Below are positions 50,209 to 58,555 of a stretch of DNA of 64,000 bases, piece by piece. The stretch covers positions 1 through 64,000 of the forward strand of contig CAITWD010000023.1 in NCBI GenBank assembly GCA_903896045.1. Direction: 5' to 3'. The translations under genes were made by a program, and so were the position numbers. This stretch comes from an uncultured Actinomycetes bacterium (GTDB lineage: Bacteria > Actinomycetota > Thermoleophilia > Miltoncostaeales > Miltoncostaeaceae). The notes under the pieces were generated by a model that was not told where the DNA came from, searched no databases, and was given only the letters and a program-made list of their open reading frames with translations. Position 1 is the first letter of the stretch. Each line of letters begins with the position of its first letter.

Positions 50209-52947
50209 ATGGCAACTCACGCACCGACACACGCACACACCGATCATGGGCATGGGCACCACACACCAGCTCGTCCAACGTCGTATTGGTGGAAGCGCGC
50301 CTTCGTGGCGGTTGTGGTTGGCATCGTCGTTGCCCTCGGACTTGTCTTCCTTGCGCGCTGGGCCTTTGGTCTGACGCCGCTGTGGGAGCCACAGGTCTAC
50401 TACACGATGATTTTCATCCTTGCGGGTGTGGGTTTTCTCATCGGCATCGGGTGTTTTGACTGGTGGTGGGATTACCTTCGCGGTCGTCGAGTCAACTACG
50501 AGGACCACTCGCTCCACGGAGCGACCTCATGGCGTGATTACTTCCGTGTGAATACCGACCACAAGGTCATTGGTATTCAGTACATGGTGGTGACCTTCGC
50601 CAACTTTGTGATCGCCGGTGTGTTCGCCGAGGCTGTCCGCGTTCAATTGGCGCAGCCGGGTGAGCAGTTTGTCAACGGGCAGACCTACAACGGCTTGTTC
50701 AGCGAGCACGCCACCATCATGATCTTCGGATTTGTGATTCCGGTCTTTGCCGGACTTGCGAACTACATCCTTCCGATCATGATCGGCGCCAAGGACATGG
50801 CGTTCCCACGGCTGAACGCGCTGTCGTTGTGGCTGTTGGTGGTGGCAGGCATCCTCTTGATCCTCGCTCCAGCATTCGGGGCGTTTGGGTCGGGATGGAC
50901 GGCGTACCCGCCGCTTGCCTTGCAGGGGACAACCGGAACCACGATGTTCGAAGTTGCAATTCAGTTTGCAGGAGCGTCCTCGATCGCGACTGCGCTGAAC
51001 TTCCTGGTCACCATCGTGACCATGCGCGCTCCGGGCATGACCGTGTGGCGTATGCCGTTGTTGGTTTGGGCCAACGCAACCACCTCCGCTCTGGTGGTCT
51101 TCGGAACGCCATTCATCGCCGGGTCGCAGTTCATGTCGTTGTTTGACCGCGTCATGGGCACCAACTTCTTTAACGCTGCCAATGGTGGCGACGTGCTGAT
51201 GTATCAGCACGTGTTCTGGTTCTACTCGCATCCGGCCGTCTACATCATGATGCTGCCTGGGTTCGGAATCATCTCCGAAGTCATTGCGACCTTCTCGCGG
51301 AAACCGATCTTTGGATATCGGGCAATCGCATTCTCGACCGTCGCGATCGCCATTCTCGGGTTTGGTGTGTGGGCCCACCACATGTTCGTCTCGGGTATGG
51401 CGTCTTGGATCCGCATCCCCATGATGATGACGACGGTCGTGATTGCAGTGCCGACCGGTATCAAGATTTTCTCCTGGCTGGGCACCTTGTGGAACGGGCG
51501 AATCCACTTAAAGACGCCAATGCTGTTTGCATTGGGCTTTATTGTGATGTTCACCGTTGGTGGTCTGTCTGGCGTCTTCCTGGGAACGCTGCCGGTGGAC
51601 ATCAACGACCACTCGACGTATTTCATCGTTGCCCACATCCACTACGTCTTCTTTGGCGGAAGCGTGATGACCATCTTTGCCGGCACCTATTACTGGTTCC
51701 CGAAGATGACCGGCAAGATGTACGACGAAAAACTCGGTCGCATCCATTTCTGGCTGACCTTCATTGGCGCGAACCTCACCTTCTTCCCGATGCACTGGCT
51801 CGGGACCCAGGGCATGCCGCGTCGTGTTGCTGACTACGCACCACGTTTTGCGACCGTGAACCTGTTCATCAGCCTCGCGAGTGGCCTGATGGTCATCGGG
51901 ACGCTGGTCTTCTTCTACAACATGATCAAGTCGTGGAAATCCGGTCCCGCAGCCCCGTGGAACCCGTGGCGGGGACGCACGATGGAATGGTTGGTCTCCT
52001 CACCACCAAGCCTCTTTAACTTCGATGCGGTCCCGCAGGTCGTCGGTGGTCCATACCAGTACGGAATTCCCGGTGCGCGCCACGCAGTCGTGTTCGCCGG
52101 TCCTGAGCTGGGCGGTGGTGAGCTGAATGAGACCGAAAAGCGCTTGATTCTGGTTGTGGCCGATCAGGCGGTTGCCTCGCCTGCGCTGCTCAACGAAATT
52201 CGGGCCCGCCACGCCGAGGGCTTCTGGCGCTTCACGTTCGCGGTTCCATCGACGGCCAAGGATCATCGTGCCGCCGAGCGCCGGTTGGAAGTCGCACTCG
52301 CCGTGCTTGCTGAATCCGGCGTGGACGCAAACGGAACGGTCATTGATGCACCGCCGATGCAAGCCATCGACAAGGTCATGCGCGATGAGAACGTGCACGA
52401 GATCATTTTGACGACCTTCCCATTGGGGAACTCATCCTGGCTCGATCAGGACATCGTCGACCGCGCCCGTAAGGCCACAAATGTCGCAGTTGCACACCTC
52501 ACCGTATTGCCTGAAGAGGCGCGTGCATCGGTTGTCTCTGGCAAGGTAGAGCGCGTCGCGGTGGTTGCCAACGACGGCGTCGATAGCCCCGGGCTTGCCG
52601 AGATCGTGCAGGCACGCGCGGACAGTCAACCATTGACGGCAATCATTCTTTGCCCGCTCTCGCTGGATGGTCCGGGCTGGACCGATGAAGCTGAGGCGAT
52701 TCGTTCTGAAGCGTCGACGCGTACAGCAGCGTTGATCTCCCAATTGCAGCAGGCGGGAATTCAGACCCGAGGCGAAGTTGTCGATGGAACACCTGCAGAT
52801 GCAGTGCGTCTCGCACGCACCGCGCACAAAGCCGACATTGTCTTGTTGAGCGAACCGATCTCGGAATCAATCACTGAGGCCGCGGGCGCGCTCCGGGTGG
52901 AACACATCTCGACAACCGCATCCGGTGCGTCTGAGGGTGGCCGATGA
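50209..52947 (+). CDS. ctaD: Cytochrome c oxidase subunit I (A2 type) fused to two USP-like domains
   Basis: 912 residues; ordinary subunit I has about 530-600. N-terminus is His-rich (HAHTDHGHGHH) and adds two extra helices (about 33-85). The oxidase core (about 100-610) has the heme a ligand in LFSEHATIMIF, YSHPAVY at 339-345 (A2-type YS in place of the helix VI Glu; His-Tyr crosslink), CuB His in VWAHHMFVSG, and VAHIHYVFFGG. After the usual end (NPWRGRTMEW, SPPSLFNF), about 268 residues follow: domain 1 (645-775) starts KRLILVVADQ and domain 2 (781-905) starts ERVAVVANDG, each with alternating strands and helices like universal stress proteins, without their GxxG(9)G(S/T) ATP loop. GAGGA lies 8 bases before the ATG. 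Confidence 0.93.
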   Translation: MATHAPTHAHTDHGHGHHTPARPTSYWWKRAFVAVVVGIVVALGLVFLARWAFGLTPLWEPQVYYTMIFILAGVGFLIGIGCFDWWWDYLRGRRVNYEDHSLHGATSWRDYFRVNTDHKVIGIQYMVVTFANFVIAGVFAEAVRVQLAQPGEQFVNGQTYNGLFSEHATIMIFGFVIPVFAGLANYILPIMIGAKDMAFPRLNALSLWLLVVAGILLILAPAFGAFGSGWTAYPPLALQGTTGTTMFEVAIQFAGASSIATALNFLVTIVTMRAPGMTVWRMPLLVWANATTSALVVFGTPFIAGSQFMSLFDRVMGTNFFNAANGGDVLMYQHVFWFYSHPAVYIMMLPGFGIISEVIATFSRKPIFGYRAIAFSTVAIAILGFGVWAHHMFVSGMASWIRIPMMMTTVVIAVPTGIKIFSWLGTLWNGRIHLKTPMLFALGFIVMFTVGGLSGVFLGTLPVDINDHSTYFIVAHIHYVFFGGSVMTIFAGTYYWFPKMTGKMYDEKLGRIHFWLTFIGANLTFFPMHWLGTQGMPRRVADYAPRFATVNLFISLASGLMVIGTLVFFYNMIKSWKSGPAAPWNPWRGRTMEWLVSSPPSLFNFDAVPQVVGGPYQYGIPGARHAVVFAGPELGGGELNETEKRLILVVADQAVASPALLNEIRARHAEGFWRFTFAVPSTAKDHRAAERRLEVALAVLAESGVDANGTVIDAPPMQAIDKVMRDENVHEIILTTFPLGNSSWLDQDIVDRARKATNVAVAHLTVLPEEARASVVSGKVERVAVVANDGVDSPGLAEIVQARADSQPLTAIILCPLSLDGPGWTDEAEAIRSEASTRTAALISQLQQAGIQTRGEVVDGTPADAVRLARTAHKADIVLLSEPISESITEAAGALRVEHISTTASGASEGGR

Positions 52948-53576
52948 CAACTGAGCACGTCGCATTGCACGGGGTCGACACCCATGGCGAATCGGGAAAT
53001 TCAGAACACCGCATGAGCCAGGGCACCCTCGCGATGATTCTGTTCCTGGGATCCGAGGCCATGCTCTTCGCCTCGTTCTTCACCGCGTATTTCATGGTGC
53101 GCTACAACATTGCCCAAGGAAGCTGGCCTCCGATTCGGGATGCCGCGACTGGTGCGCGATTCGTTCTGCCCAAGGGGATTACTGCAGTCAACACCGTGTT
53201 CTTGGTGTCGTCGAGTTTCACGCTGTGGTGGGGTGAGCACCGTTTGAAGCACGGAGATCGAAAGTCGCTTGAGCGTGGATTGCTCGTGACCATTTTTCTC
53301 GGTGTGACGTTCCTTGTGGTCCAACTCAATGAGTACGCCCACCTTGGTTTCACGCCGCAAGACAAGGCGTTCGGTTCGGTGTTCTACACACTCACCGGAT
53401 TGCACGGATTCCACGTGCTGGTCGGATTGATTCTGCTGATCATTTGCTACATCCGGGTGAAGCGTGCGAAGGACTTTTCGCCGACACGTGCGACGGTGCT
53501 GGTTGCGGCATCGCTGTATTGGCACTTTGTTGATGTGGTCTGGGTCCTCCTCTTCTTCTTGGTCTACCTCCTATGA
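52944..53576 (+). CDS. ctaE: Cytochrome c oxidase subunit III
   Basis: 210 residues with five predicted helices, the short actinobacterial form. Marks: FLGSEAMLFASFFTAYF, INTVFLVSSSFTLWWGEH-like region, TLTGLHGFHVLVGLI and a C-terminal LYWHFVDVVWVLLFFLVY. The ATG overlaps the ctaD stop and the stop overlaps the cytochrome c gene, both as ATGA. It stabilises subunit I and its proton uptake. Confidence 0.94.
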   Translation: MTTEHVALHGVDTHGESGNSEHRMSQGTLAMILFLGSEAMLFASFFTAYFMVRYNIAQGSWPPIRDAATGARFVLPKGITAVNTVFLVSSSFTLWWGEHRLKHGDRKSLERGLLVTIFLGVTFLVVQLNEYAHLGFTPQDKAFGSVFYTLTGLHGFHVLVGLILLIICYIRVKRAKDFSPTRATVLVAASLYWHFVDVVWVLLFFLVYLL

Positions 53577-54016
53577 TCGAAGGACTGTTGATGCGTCGAG
53601 TTCGCCAAGGACTTCTTGGTGTATCGCTGATCGGCGGTCTGCTGATCGCAACCGGCTGCGGGACAAGCACCGTGAGCAGCAGCGACCTCGCTGCCGGCAA
53701 GCAAAAGTTCACCGCGATCTGCGGCGGATGCCACATGTTGGCCGACGCCGGTACCAAGGGGCAGGTCGGCCCAAACCTCGATGATGCCTTTGGCGCGGCG
53801 CGTGCACAGGGATTCAAGAGCACCGGTATGCAGCAGCTCGTCGAGACATGGATCAGCGAGGCGCAGCCCCCGATGCCGCGCGACTTGGTCAAGGGCCAAG
53901 ATGCAACCGATATCGCCGCCTACATTGCCAGCGTTGCAGGCACGACTCCGCAAAGCCAGGTGCGCCCTGCGCCCGCTGCGGATCCGCAAGCACGCCCGGT
54001 GAAGTTCCGCACCTGA
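53573..54016 (+). CDS. Class I cytochrome c lipoprotein
   Basis: 147 residues. Signal VRQGLLGVSLIGGLLIATGC ends in a lipobox with Cys at about 29, so it is a membrane-tethered, outward-facing lipoprotein. The heme site is CGGCH (about 50-54), with the distal Met in QPPMPRDLV near residue 101. The C-terminus is Pro/Ala-rich. Coupled to ctaE by ATGA, it is probably the electron donor for, or a subunit of, this A2-type oxidase, replacing the c domain that caa3 enzymes carry on subunit II. ATG 53591 is an alternative start. Its assembly would use the ccm genes at 57 kb. Confidence 0.9.
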   Translation: MIEGLLMRRVRQGLLGVSLIGGLLIATGCGTSTVSSSDLAAGKQKFTAICGGCHMLADAGTKGQVGPNLDDAFGAARAQGFKSTGMQQLVETWISEAQPPMPRDLVKGQDATDIAAYIASVAGTTPQSQVRPAPAADPQARPVKFRT

Positions 54017-54052
54017 TCTGGGGCCTGTCGGCCCAATGAAGGTGTATCGATA

Positions 54053-54760
54053 ATGAGCTCGCCCTCGTTTGATGGCAAAGGCGTGGTCATCACCGGCGCA
54101 TCTCGCGGCATTGGTCGGGCGTTGGCGGAGGCATTTCTCGGTGAGGGTGCGCAGGTCGTGGCTATGGCACGCGCGGCGTCGCACCTCGATGTGCTTGCCG
54201 CCGTGGCCGAGGAGTTGCCCGGCACACTGCGTGCATGCATTGGGGTCGATCTGGCCAACCATGGCTCTGTTGTTGCGGCCGCCAATACGACCTGCCAGGC
54301 GCTTGGGTCGATCGACGTGCTGATCAACAATGCGGGGATCCTGGGACGGCGGGTACCGCTTGTTGCGACGTCGCCTCAGGAGATGCAGGATGCCTTTGCC
54401 ATTCACGTCACCGGTCCGCTGGGGTTGGTGTCCGGATGTCGTGCACATATGCCCCCTGGTGCCGTTGTGATCAATGTGACATCGGGCGCTGCTGGGAGAG
54501 CATCCTGGGGCGCCTACGGCGTCACGAAGGCAGCGATGAATGCGTTGACGATCATGCTCGGCGAGGAGCTTGCTGAGGATGGCGTTCGGTGTGTTGCCAT
54601 CAATCCGGGCGCAGTGCGTACCGAGATGCGACGCGCGGCATATCCATTGGAGGACCCCGCAACGTTGCCGGCTGCCGATAGTGTTGTCCAAGCATTTCTT
54701 GCGATCGCTCTTGGGGCACCGACGAGCGGGGTAGTGGAGGCGCGCACATGGATGAACTAA
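54053..54760 (+). CDS. Short-chain dehydrogenase/reductase
   Basis: 235 residues. TGASRGIGRAL cofactor loop, LINNAGILGRR, a Ser in NVTSGAAGRAS and YGVTKAA (YxxxK), then INPGAVRTEM. GAAGGTG sits 8 bases before the ATG. It overlaps the dipeptidase gene by 13 bases, so the two are coupled; a functional link is not obvious. Substrate unknown. Confidence 0.87.
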   Translation: MSSPSFDGKGVVITGASRGIGRALAEAFLGEGAQVVAMARAASHLDVLAAVAEELPGTLRACIGVDLANHGSVVAAANTTCQALGSIDVLINNAGILGRRVPLVATSPQEMQDAFAIHVTGPLGLVSGCRAHMPPGAVVINVTSGAAGRASWGAYGVTKAAMNALTIMLGEELAEDGVRCVAINPGAVRTEMRRAAYPLEDPATLPAADSVVQAFLAIALGAPTSGVVEARTWMN

Positions 54761-55440
54761 CTCCAATCCCACGATTGCGGACCAATTTCGGTTGGCGCGA
54801 AGTTGATATCGACGCGGTCGATGAACCCTTGGTGCGGGTCGATGGGATTTCGAATCGCATCATTGACCAACCCCTCTATCACCAATGGGGTCTTGCCGGT
54901 GCCCTCCCTGCGTCGTGGGTGCGTGCCGGAGTGGCGACACGGCTTGCCCGAGTGATCGACGATCTTCCGAGCGATTTCACATTGATCGTCTGGGATGCCT
55001 ATCGACCATTGGCGTTGCAATCCTCACTGTTTTATCAATATGTGATGGAACTCAGCGCCGTGCACCCCGATTGGCCGGCAGACGCTATTGAGGAGGCTGC
55101 GGCGCGATACGTGACCCCGCCGAGCCGCTCGCGGGTCGCACCCCCACCGCATCTCACCGGCGCAGCGGTCGATCTGACCTTGGGGTTTGCAGACGGCAGT
55201 GAACGCGATTTGGGAACGGCATTTGATGCGTTCGTTCCCGAGGCCGATACTCGCGCCTTTGAGGATGGTGTACCGGAGATCCGTGATCTACGCCGGCTCC
55301 TGTACTGGACCATGCATCGCCACGGCTTTGCCAACTACTCAGAGGAGTGGTGGCACTTTGACTATGGCGATCAGTTCTGGGGACTCGTGAATGAGTGTGC
55401 TGCCATGTACGGGCCTGCGGAGCTCCCAGAAGTCGGCTAG
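54748..55440 (+). CDS. D-alanyl-D-alanine dipeptidase (VanX/DdpX family)
   Basis: 230 residues, M15D zinc peptidase. Visible active-site parts: Arg in VWDAYRPLALQ, zinc ligands in HLTGAAVDLTL (His and Asp), catalytic Glu and third ligand in EEWWHFDYG. It splits free D-Ala-D-Ala. In resistance clusters VanX works with VanH/VanA, which are absent here, so recycling or turnover of the dipeptide made by the ddl product at 9.6 kb is the more likely job. Its TAG stop shares the palindrome CTAG with the stop of the convergent GDPD gene. Confidence 0.9.
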   Translation: MDELTPIPRLRTNFGWREVDIDAVDEPLVRVDGISNRIIDQPLYHQWGLAGALPASWVRAGVATRLARVIDDLPSDFTLIVWDAYRPLALQSSLFYQYVMELSAVHPDWPADAIEEAAARYVTPPSRSRVAPPPHLTGAAVDLTLGFADGSERDLGTAFDAFVPEADTRAFEDGVPEIRDLRRLLYWTMHRHGFANYSEEWWHFDYGDQFWGLVNECAAMYGPAELPEVG

Positions 55441-56168
55441 GCGGGGTCCGCGGATCGCTCGACGTCGTACTCGCGCAAAACTGCTGCCAGTAGGCCTGGC
55501 CGGTTGGTCACAATGCCATTCACGCCGGTAACCACCAATTCGTGCATCAGTTCAGGGTCGTCAATTGTCCATGCGTAGATGCCGAGTCCAATGCGCTGGA
55601 GGCGCTCGATGCTCGTTGCGTGCAGCAGGGACGCGGGAATACCAACTCCTGAGATTCCCTGGTGGGATTCTGCAAATCGCGAGGTGATGCTCACCAGTTC
55701 TGAGGCACCGGTGATGGTTTGCATCATCGGACCGCGTACTCCCTGTGCGCGTAATTGGGTGACGACCTCGGGCAGGAAGGACGTATAGGTCACCTGGTGA
55801 CTCATCTCGAGTTCCTGCACAACCTGTAACAAGGGTTCGATTGCGTCGGGCACCTTGACATCGAATGTCACCCGAATCCGGTCGCGTGCGAGCTCAAGGA
55901 CTTCATCGGGCGTCGGTACGCGCTCACCGCGCCCGGCGTCGAGCCCGCGGATGGTGGTGTAGTCGGTGGCATCAACGCGCCCGTGGGCGTTGGTCGTGCG
56001 TTCGAGGGTGTCGTCATGAATGATCACGCACTCTCCATCGAGGCTCAGACGCACGTCGACTTCGAGGGCATCGGCACCTTGCCGGATTGCCTCCTCAAAT
56101 GCGGCGAGCGTATTTTCCGGACGGTCGTGTGATGCGCCCCGATGGGCGATATTCCAGATCCCAGCCAT
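55437..56168 (-). CDS. Glycerophosphodiester phosphodiesterase
   Basis: 243 residues, GDPD TIM barrel. N-terminal active site IAHRGASHDRPENTL, then ALEVDVRLSLDGECVIIHDD with the catalytic His and metal-binding Glu/Asp, VTFDVKVPD and a C-terminal IYAWTIDDPEL. It hydrolyses glycerophosphodiesters from phospholipid turnover to sn-glycerol 3-phosphate and an alcohol. No signal peptide, so cytoplasmic. A TATCAT box lies 6 bases before its ATG. Confidence 0.93.
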   Translation of the reverse strand: MAGIWNIAHRGASHDRPENTLAAFEEAIRQGADALEVDVRLSLDGECVIIHDDTLERTTNAHGRVDATDYTTIRGLDAGRGERVPTPDEVLELARDRIRVTFDVKVPDAIEPLLQVVQELEMSHQVTYTSFLPEVVTQLRAQGVRGPMMQTITGASELVSITSRFAESHQGISGVGIPASLLHATSIERLQRIGLGIYAWTIDDPELMHELVVTGVNGIVTNRPGLLAAVLREYDVERSADPA

Positions 56169-56174
56169 AGCCCG

Positions 56175-56180
56175 ATGATA
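56175..56180 (-). promoter_or_regulatory. -10 box for leaderless GDPD gene
   Basis: Minus-strand TATCAT ends 6 bases before the ATG at 56168. The region is divergent, with the prenyltransferase promoter facing the other way 66 bases further on. Confidence 0.5.
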
Positions 56181-56245
56181 GCCCCACTGCGCGATTTGTC
56201 GATTCAGGGAAGAAGGTCATCTGGGTGATGCACCCCGCGGCGGGC

Positions 56246-56251
56246 TAGCAT
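56246..56251 (+). promoter_or_regulatory. -10 box for leaderless UbiA-type gene
   Basis: TAGCAT ends 8 bases before GTG 56260, which supports that codon as the start instead of the in-frame TTG at 56251. Confidence 0.5.
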
Positions 56252-56259
56252 TGCGATTT

Positions 56260-57150
56260 GTGAGCGTTGATTCTCCTCCGGTAACTCCTGTGCATGGCCT
56301 GCGGGTCGTTGGTGCATTCGCATCGCTGGTGCGCTTCCAACACACCATCTTTGCGCTCCCCTTTGCGTTGGCTGGCGCGTTAATGGCACGCCAGTCCTGG
56401 CCGAGCGTCGTGGTGCTGTGGTGGATATTGGTCGCCATGGTGGGCGCACGATCGCTTGCGATGGCGCTCAATCGGGTCATCGATGCGCGTATTGACGCGA
56501 TGAATCCGCGTACCGCGGGCCGTGATCTGCCACAAGGACGCCTGACGCGGCGCCAGGTGGCGGTGTTTTGCGTGCTGAGCACGGCGGCCCTGTTGATCGC
56601 GGTGAGCCAGTTGCCGCCGCTGACCTGGTATCTCTGGCCAATTCCAGTGGTGGGGTTCGTTGCGTATCCCTATGCGAAACGGGTGACGTGGCTGTGCCAC
56701 CTCGTGCTTGGGGTGGTGATTGGCATCGCCCCGGTTGGCGCATGGATTGCGGTTACCGGGCACATTGCGCTTGCGCCGGTGATGCTGTGGTGCGGAATCG
56801 CGACGTGGATGTTCGGATTCGACGTCATCTACGCGTTGATGGATATCGAATTTGATCGTGCGCATGGCATCTATTCGGTGCCTGCCCGATTTGGGCCCGA
56901 GCGCGCCCTGGCGATCGCGCGATCCATGCATGTACTCACCGCGGTGTTTTTCGTTTTTGCGGGGCTCTTTGCGGGATCGGGACTGCTGTATTTCGTTGGC
57001 GTTGCGTTGTGTGCCGTGGTGCTCGTGATCGAAAACATGGTGGTTGACCCGGCGGATATGCGACGCATTCAGGCGGCCTTCGGCACCGCAAATGGGGTTT
57101 TGGCGATGGTGTTTATTGCCTTCGTCATACTCGATGTCGCGGTCCATTGA
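56260..57150 (+). CDS. UbiA-family polyprenyltransferase (4-hydroxybenzoate/MqnP-like)
   Basis: 296 residues, about eight or nine helices. First motif ALNRVIDARIDAMNPRTAGRD (NxxxDxxxD with NPRT and GRDLPQG) and second motif DVIYALMDIEFDRAHGIYS belong to the 4-hydroxybenzoate polyprenyltransferase group, including MqnP of the futalosine menaquinone route. It differs from both the CtaB and the phosphoribosyltransferase in this window. The product would be a prenylated quinone precursor feeding the respiratory chain. It is the first gene of the ccm/hem block and its stop overlaps the next start by one base. Confidence 0.87.
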   Translation: MSVDSPPVTPVHGLRVVGAFASLVRFQHTIFALPFALAGALMARQSWPSVVVLWWILVAMVGARSLAMALNRVIDARIDAMNPRTAGRDLPQGRLTRRQVAVFCVLSTAALLIAVSQLPPLTWYLWPIPVVGFVAYPYAKRVTWLCHLVLGVVIGIAPVGAWIAVTGHIALAPVMLWCGIATWMFGFDVIYALMDIEFDRAHGIYSVPARFGPERALAIARSMHVLTAVFFVFAGLFAGSGLLYFVGVALCAVVLVIENMVVDPADMRRIQAAFGTANGVLAMVFIAFVILDVAVH

Positions 57151-57869
57151 TGTCCAATGACCAACAGCGCGCCGCGCTCATTGACGGGCACGGACTCGTG
57201 CGTGCGTTTGGAGGACGTCGTGCGGTCAATGACGTCGACATCGCGGTGCAACGCGGGCAAAAAATTGCGATTGTGGGCCCGAATGGCGCGGGCAAAAGCA
57301 CGTTGATGCGGATGCTGGCCACACTGATGCGGCCGGACGCAGGAAGCCTTCATATCTTGGGTGCGCACATGCCAACTCAGGCAATGTGTGCGCGTGCGGG
57401 TATCGGCTATCTCGGCCACGACCCGATGGTCTATCTGGATTTGACGGCGCAGCAAAATCTCGAATTGTTTGCGGATCTCTACGGGATTGATGACGCGCAG
57501 GATCGTGTTGTCGAGGTGCTGTCGCTGGTGGGATTATTGGCACGAAGTCATGACTGCGTGCGCACATTTTCGCGGGGAATGGCGCAACGATTGGGGTTGG
57601 CGCGATTGATGCTGCACCGGCCGCGGTTGCTCTTATTGGACGAGCCCTCGACCGGGTTAGATCGCTCCGGACTTGCACTGCTTGATGGGCTTGTCGGCGG
57701 GATCGGAGCGGACGAGGGGATGGTGATGGTTACCCACGAGATCGATCGTGCCCATGCCAGCGCCGACGAGGTGCTCATCATGCGCGCGGGTCGCATTGTC
57801 GGTCAGGTGTCGACGCAGACGCACAGCGTTGGTGATCTCACTGCGGTGCACGAGGAGCTGACCCGATGA
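57150..57869 (+). CDS. ccmA: ABC transporter ATPase, CcmA-type
   Basis: 239 residues. Walker A GPNGAGKST, Q-loop region, signature FSRGMAQRLGLARL and Walker B LLLLDEPSTGLD with VMVTHEID as the switch His. Together with the CcmB homologue downstream (ATGA overlap) it forms the CcmAB ATPase of cytochrome c maturation System I, which releases holo-CcmE. ATG 57150 overlaps the last base of the prenyltransferase gene. Small heme-exporter ATPases look alike; neighbours settle the call. Confidence 0.9.
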   Translation: MSNDQQRAALIDGHGLVRAFGGRRAVNDVDIAVQRGQKIAIVGPNGAGKSTLMRMLATLMRPDAGSLHILGAHMPTQAMCARAGIGYLGHDPMVYLDLTAQQNLELFADLYGIDDAQDRVVEVLSLVGLLARSHDCVRTFSRGMAQRLGLARLMLHRPRLLLLDEPSTGLDRSGLALLDGLVGGIGADEGMVMVTHEIDRAHASADEVLIMRAGRIVGQVSTQTHSVGDLTAVHEELTR

Positions 57870-58555
57870 GCCGCGCGAGTCGCCGTCACTATCGCGCATT
57901 GGTGCGTAAGGATCTTCAGCTTGAGTTTCGCACCCGCGAGACCGTCGTCGCGATGGGATTACTGAGCCTCGTGGTGATCATCCTGTTTCAATTCACCGTT
58001 GGTGCGCGCGTGGGAGATACGCGGGCAATCGCCGGGAGCGTGATGTGGGCAACCCTGGCGCTTGGAGCGGTGTTAGGCGTGGGCCGAACGTGGGTACCTG
58101 AGCGTGAGCAGCGCGTGCTCGATGCAATTTTGATGGCACCGGTATCCCGCTGGGTCATGCTCTGCGCCCGGGCAACGACCTTGGTGATCTTTCTTTTGGG
58201 CGTGCAGATTGTGGTCGTGCCATTGACTGCGGTGTTTTTTGCAAATGGCACCCAGTTGATCAATTTGGCCTATATCGCGGGTGTGTGCGTACTGGCAGAT
58301 ATCTGCATTGGCGTGCTCGGTGCGCTGCTCGCGTCAATGAGCGTGTTTTCCCGTACCCGAGAGCTCGTGCTCCCGGTATTGCTGCTCCCCACGCTCATTC
58401 CGGTGGTCATCGCTGCCGGTGGTGCAACCGATGCGGTGCTTGGCGCGACTCGCCAGATGAGCGAGTATCGAGGCTATTGCCTGTTTTTGTGCGTGTACGC
58501 GGTAATCTTCTGGCTTGTTGCCTACGCGACCTTCGACTACATCCTTGATGACTGA
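57866..58555 (+). CDS. ccmB: Heme exporter membrane subunit CcmB
   Basis: 229 residues, six predicted membrane helices. The start LVRKDLQLEFRTRETV is typical of CcmB, followed by TWVPEREQRVLDAILMAP and FSRTRELVLPVLLLPTLIPV. It is the permease partner of CcmA. The gene overlaps ccmA (ATGA) and ccmC (8 bases). Confidence 0.92.
   Translation: MSRASRRHYRALVRKDLQLEFRTRETVVAMGLLSLVVIILFQFTVGARVGDTRAIAGSVMWATLALGAVLGVGRTWVPEREQRVLDAILMAPVSRWVMLCARATTLVIFLLGVQIVVVPLTAVFFANGTQLINLAYIAGVCVLADICIGVLGALLASMSVFSRTRELVLPVLLLPTLIPVVIAAGGATDAVLGATRQMSEYRGYCLFLCVYAVIFWLVAYATFDYILDD

Noticed and set aside
50527-51507. 326-residue minus-strand frame opposite ctaD
   Set aside because: Antisense shadow rich in His/Arg/Asp; the plus strand encodes conserved oxidase motifs throughout.
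54021-54034. Terminator hairpin after the cytochrome c gene (GGGCC-TGTC-GGCCC)
   Set aside because: Five base pairs, no U-tract, and only 39 bases lie before the next coding region on the same strand; too weak to call.
53564-54772. 402-residue minus-strand frame opposite the cytochrome c and SDR genes
   Set aside because: Cys/His/Arg-rich shadow covering two well-supported plus-strand genes.
54748-55440. Vancomycin-resistance cluster
   Set aside because: Only a VanX-like dipeptidase is present; no vanH, vanA or vanRS type genes lie beside it.
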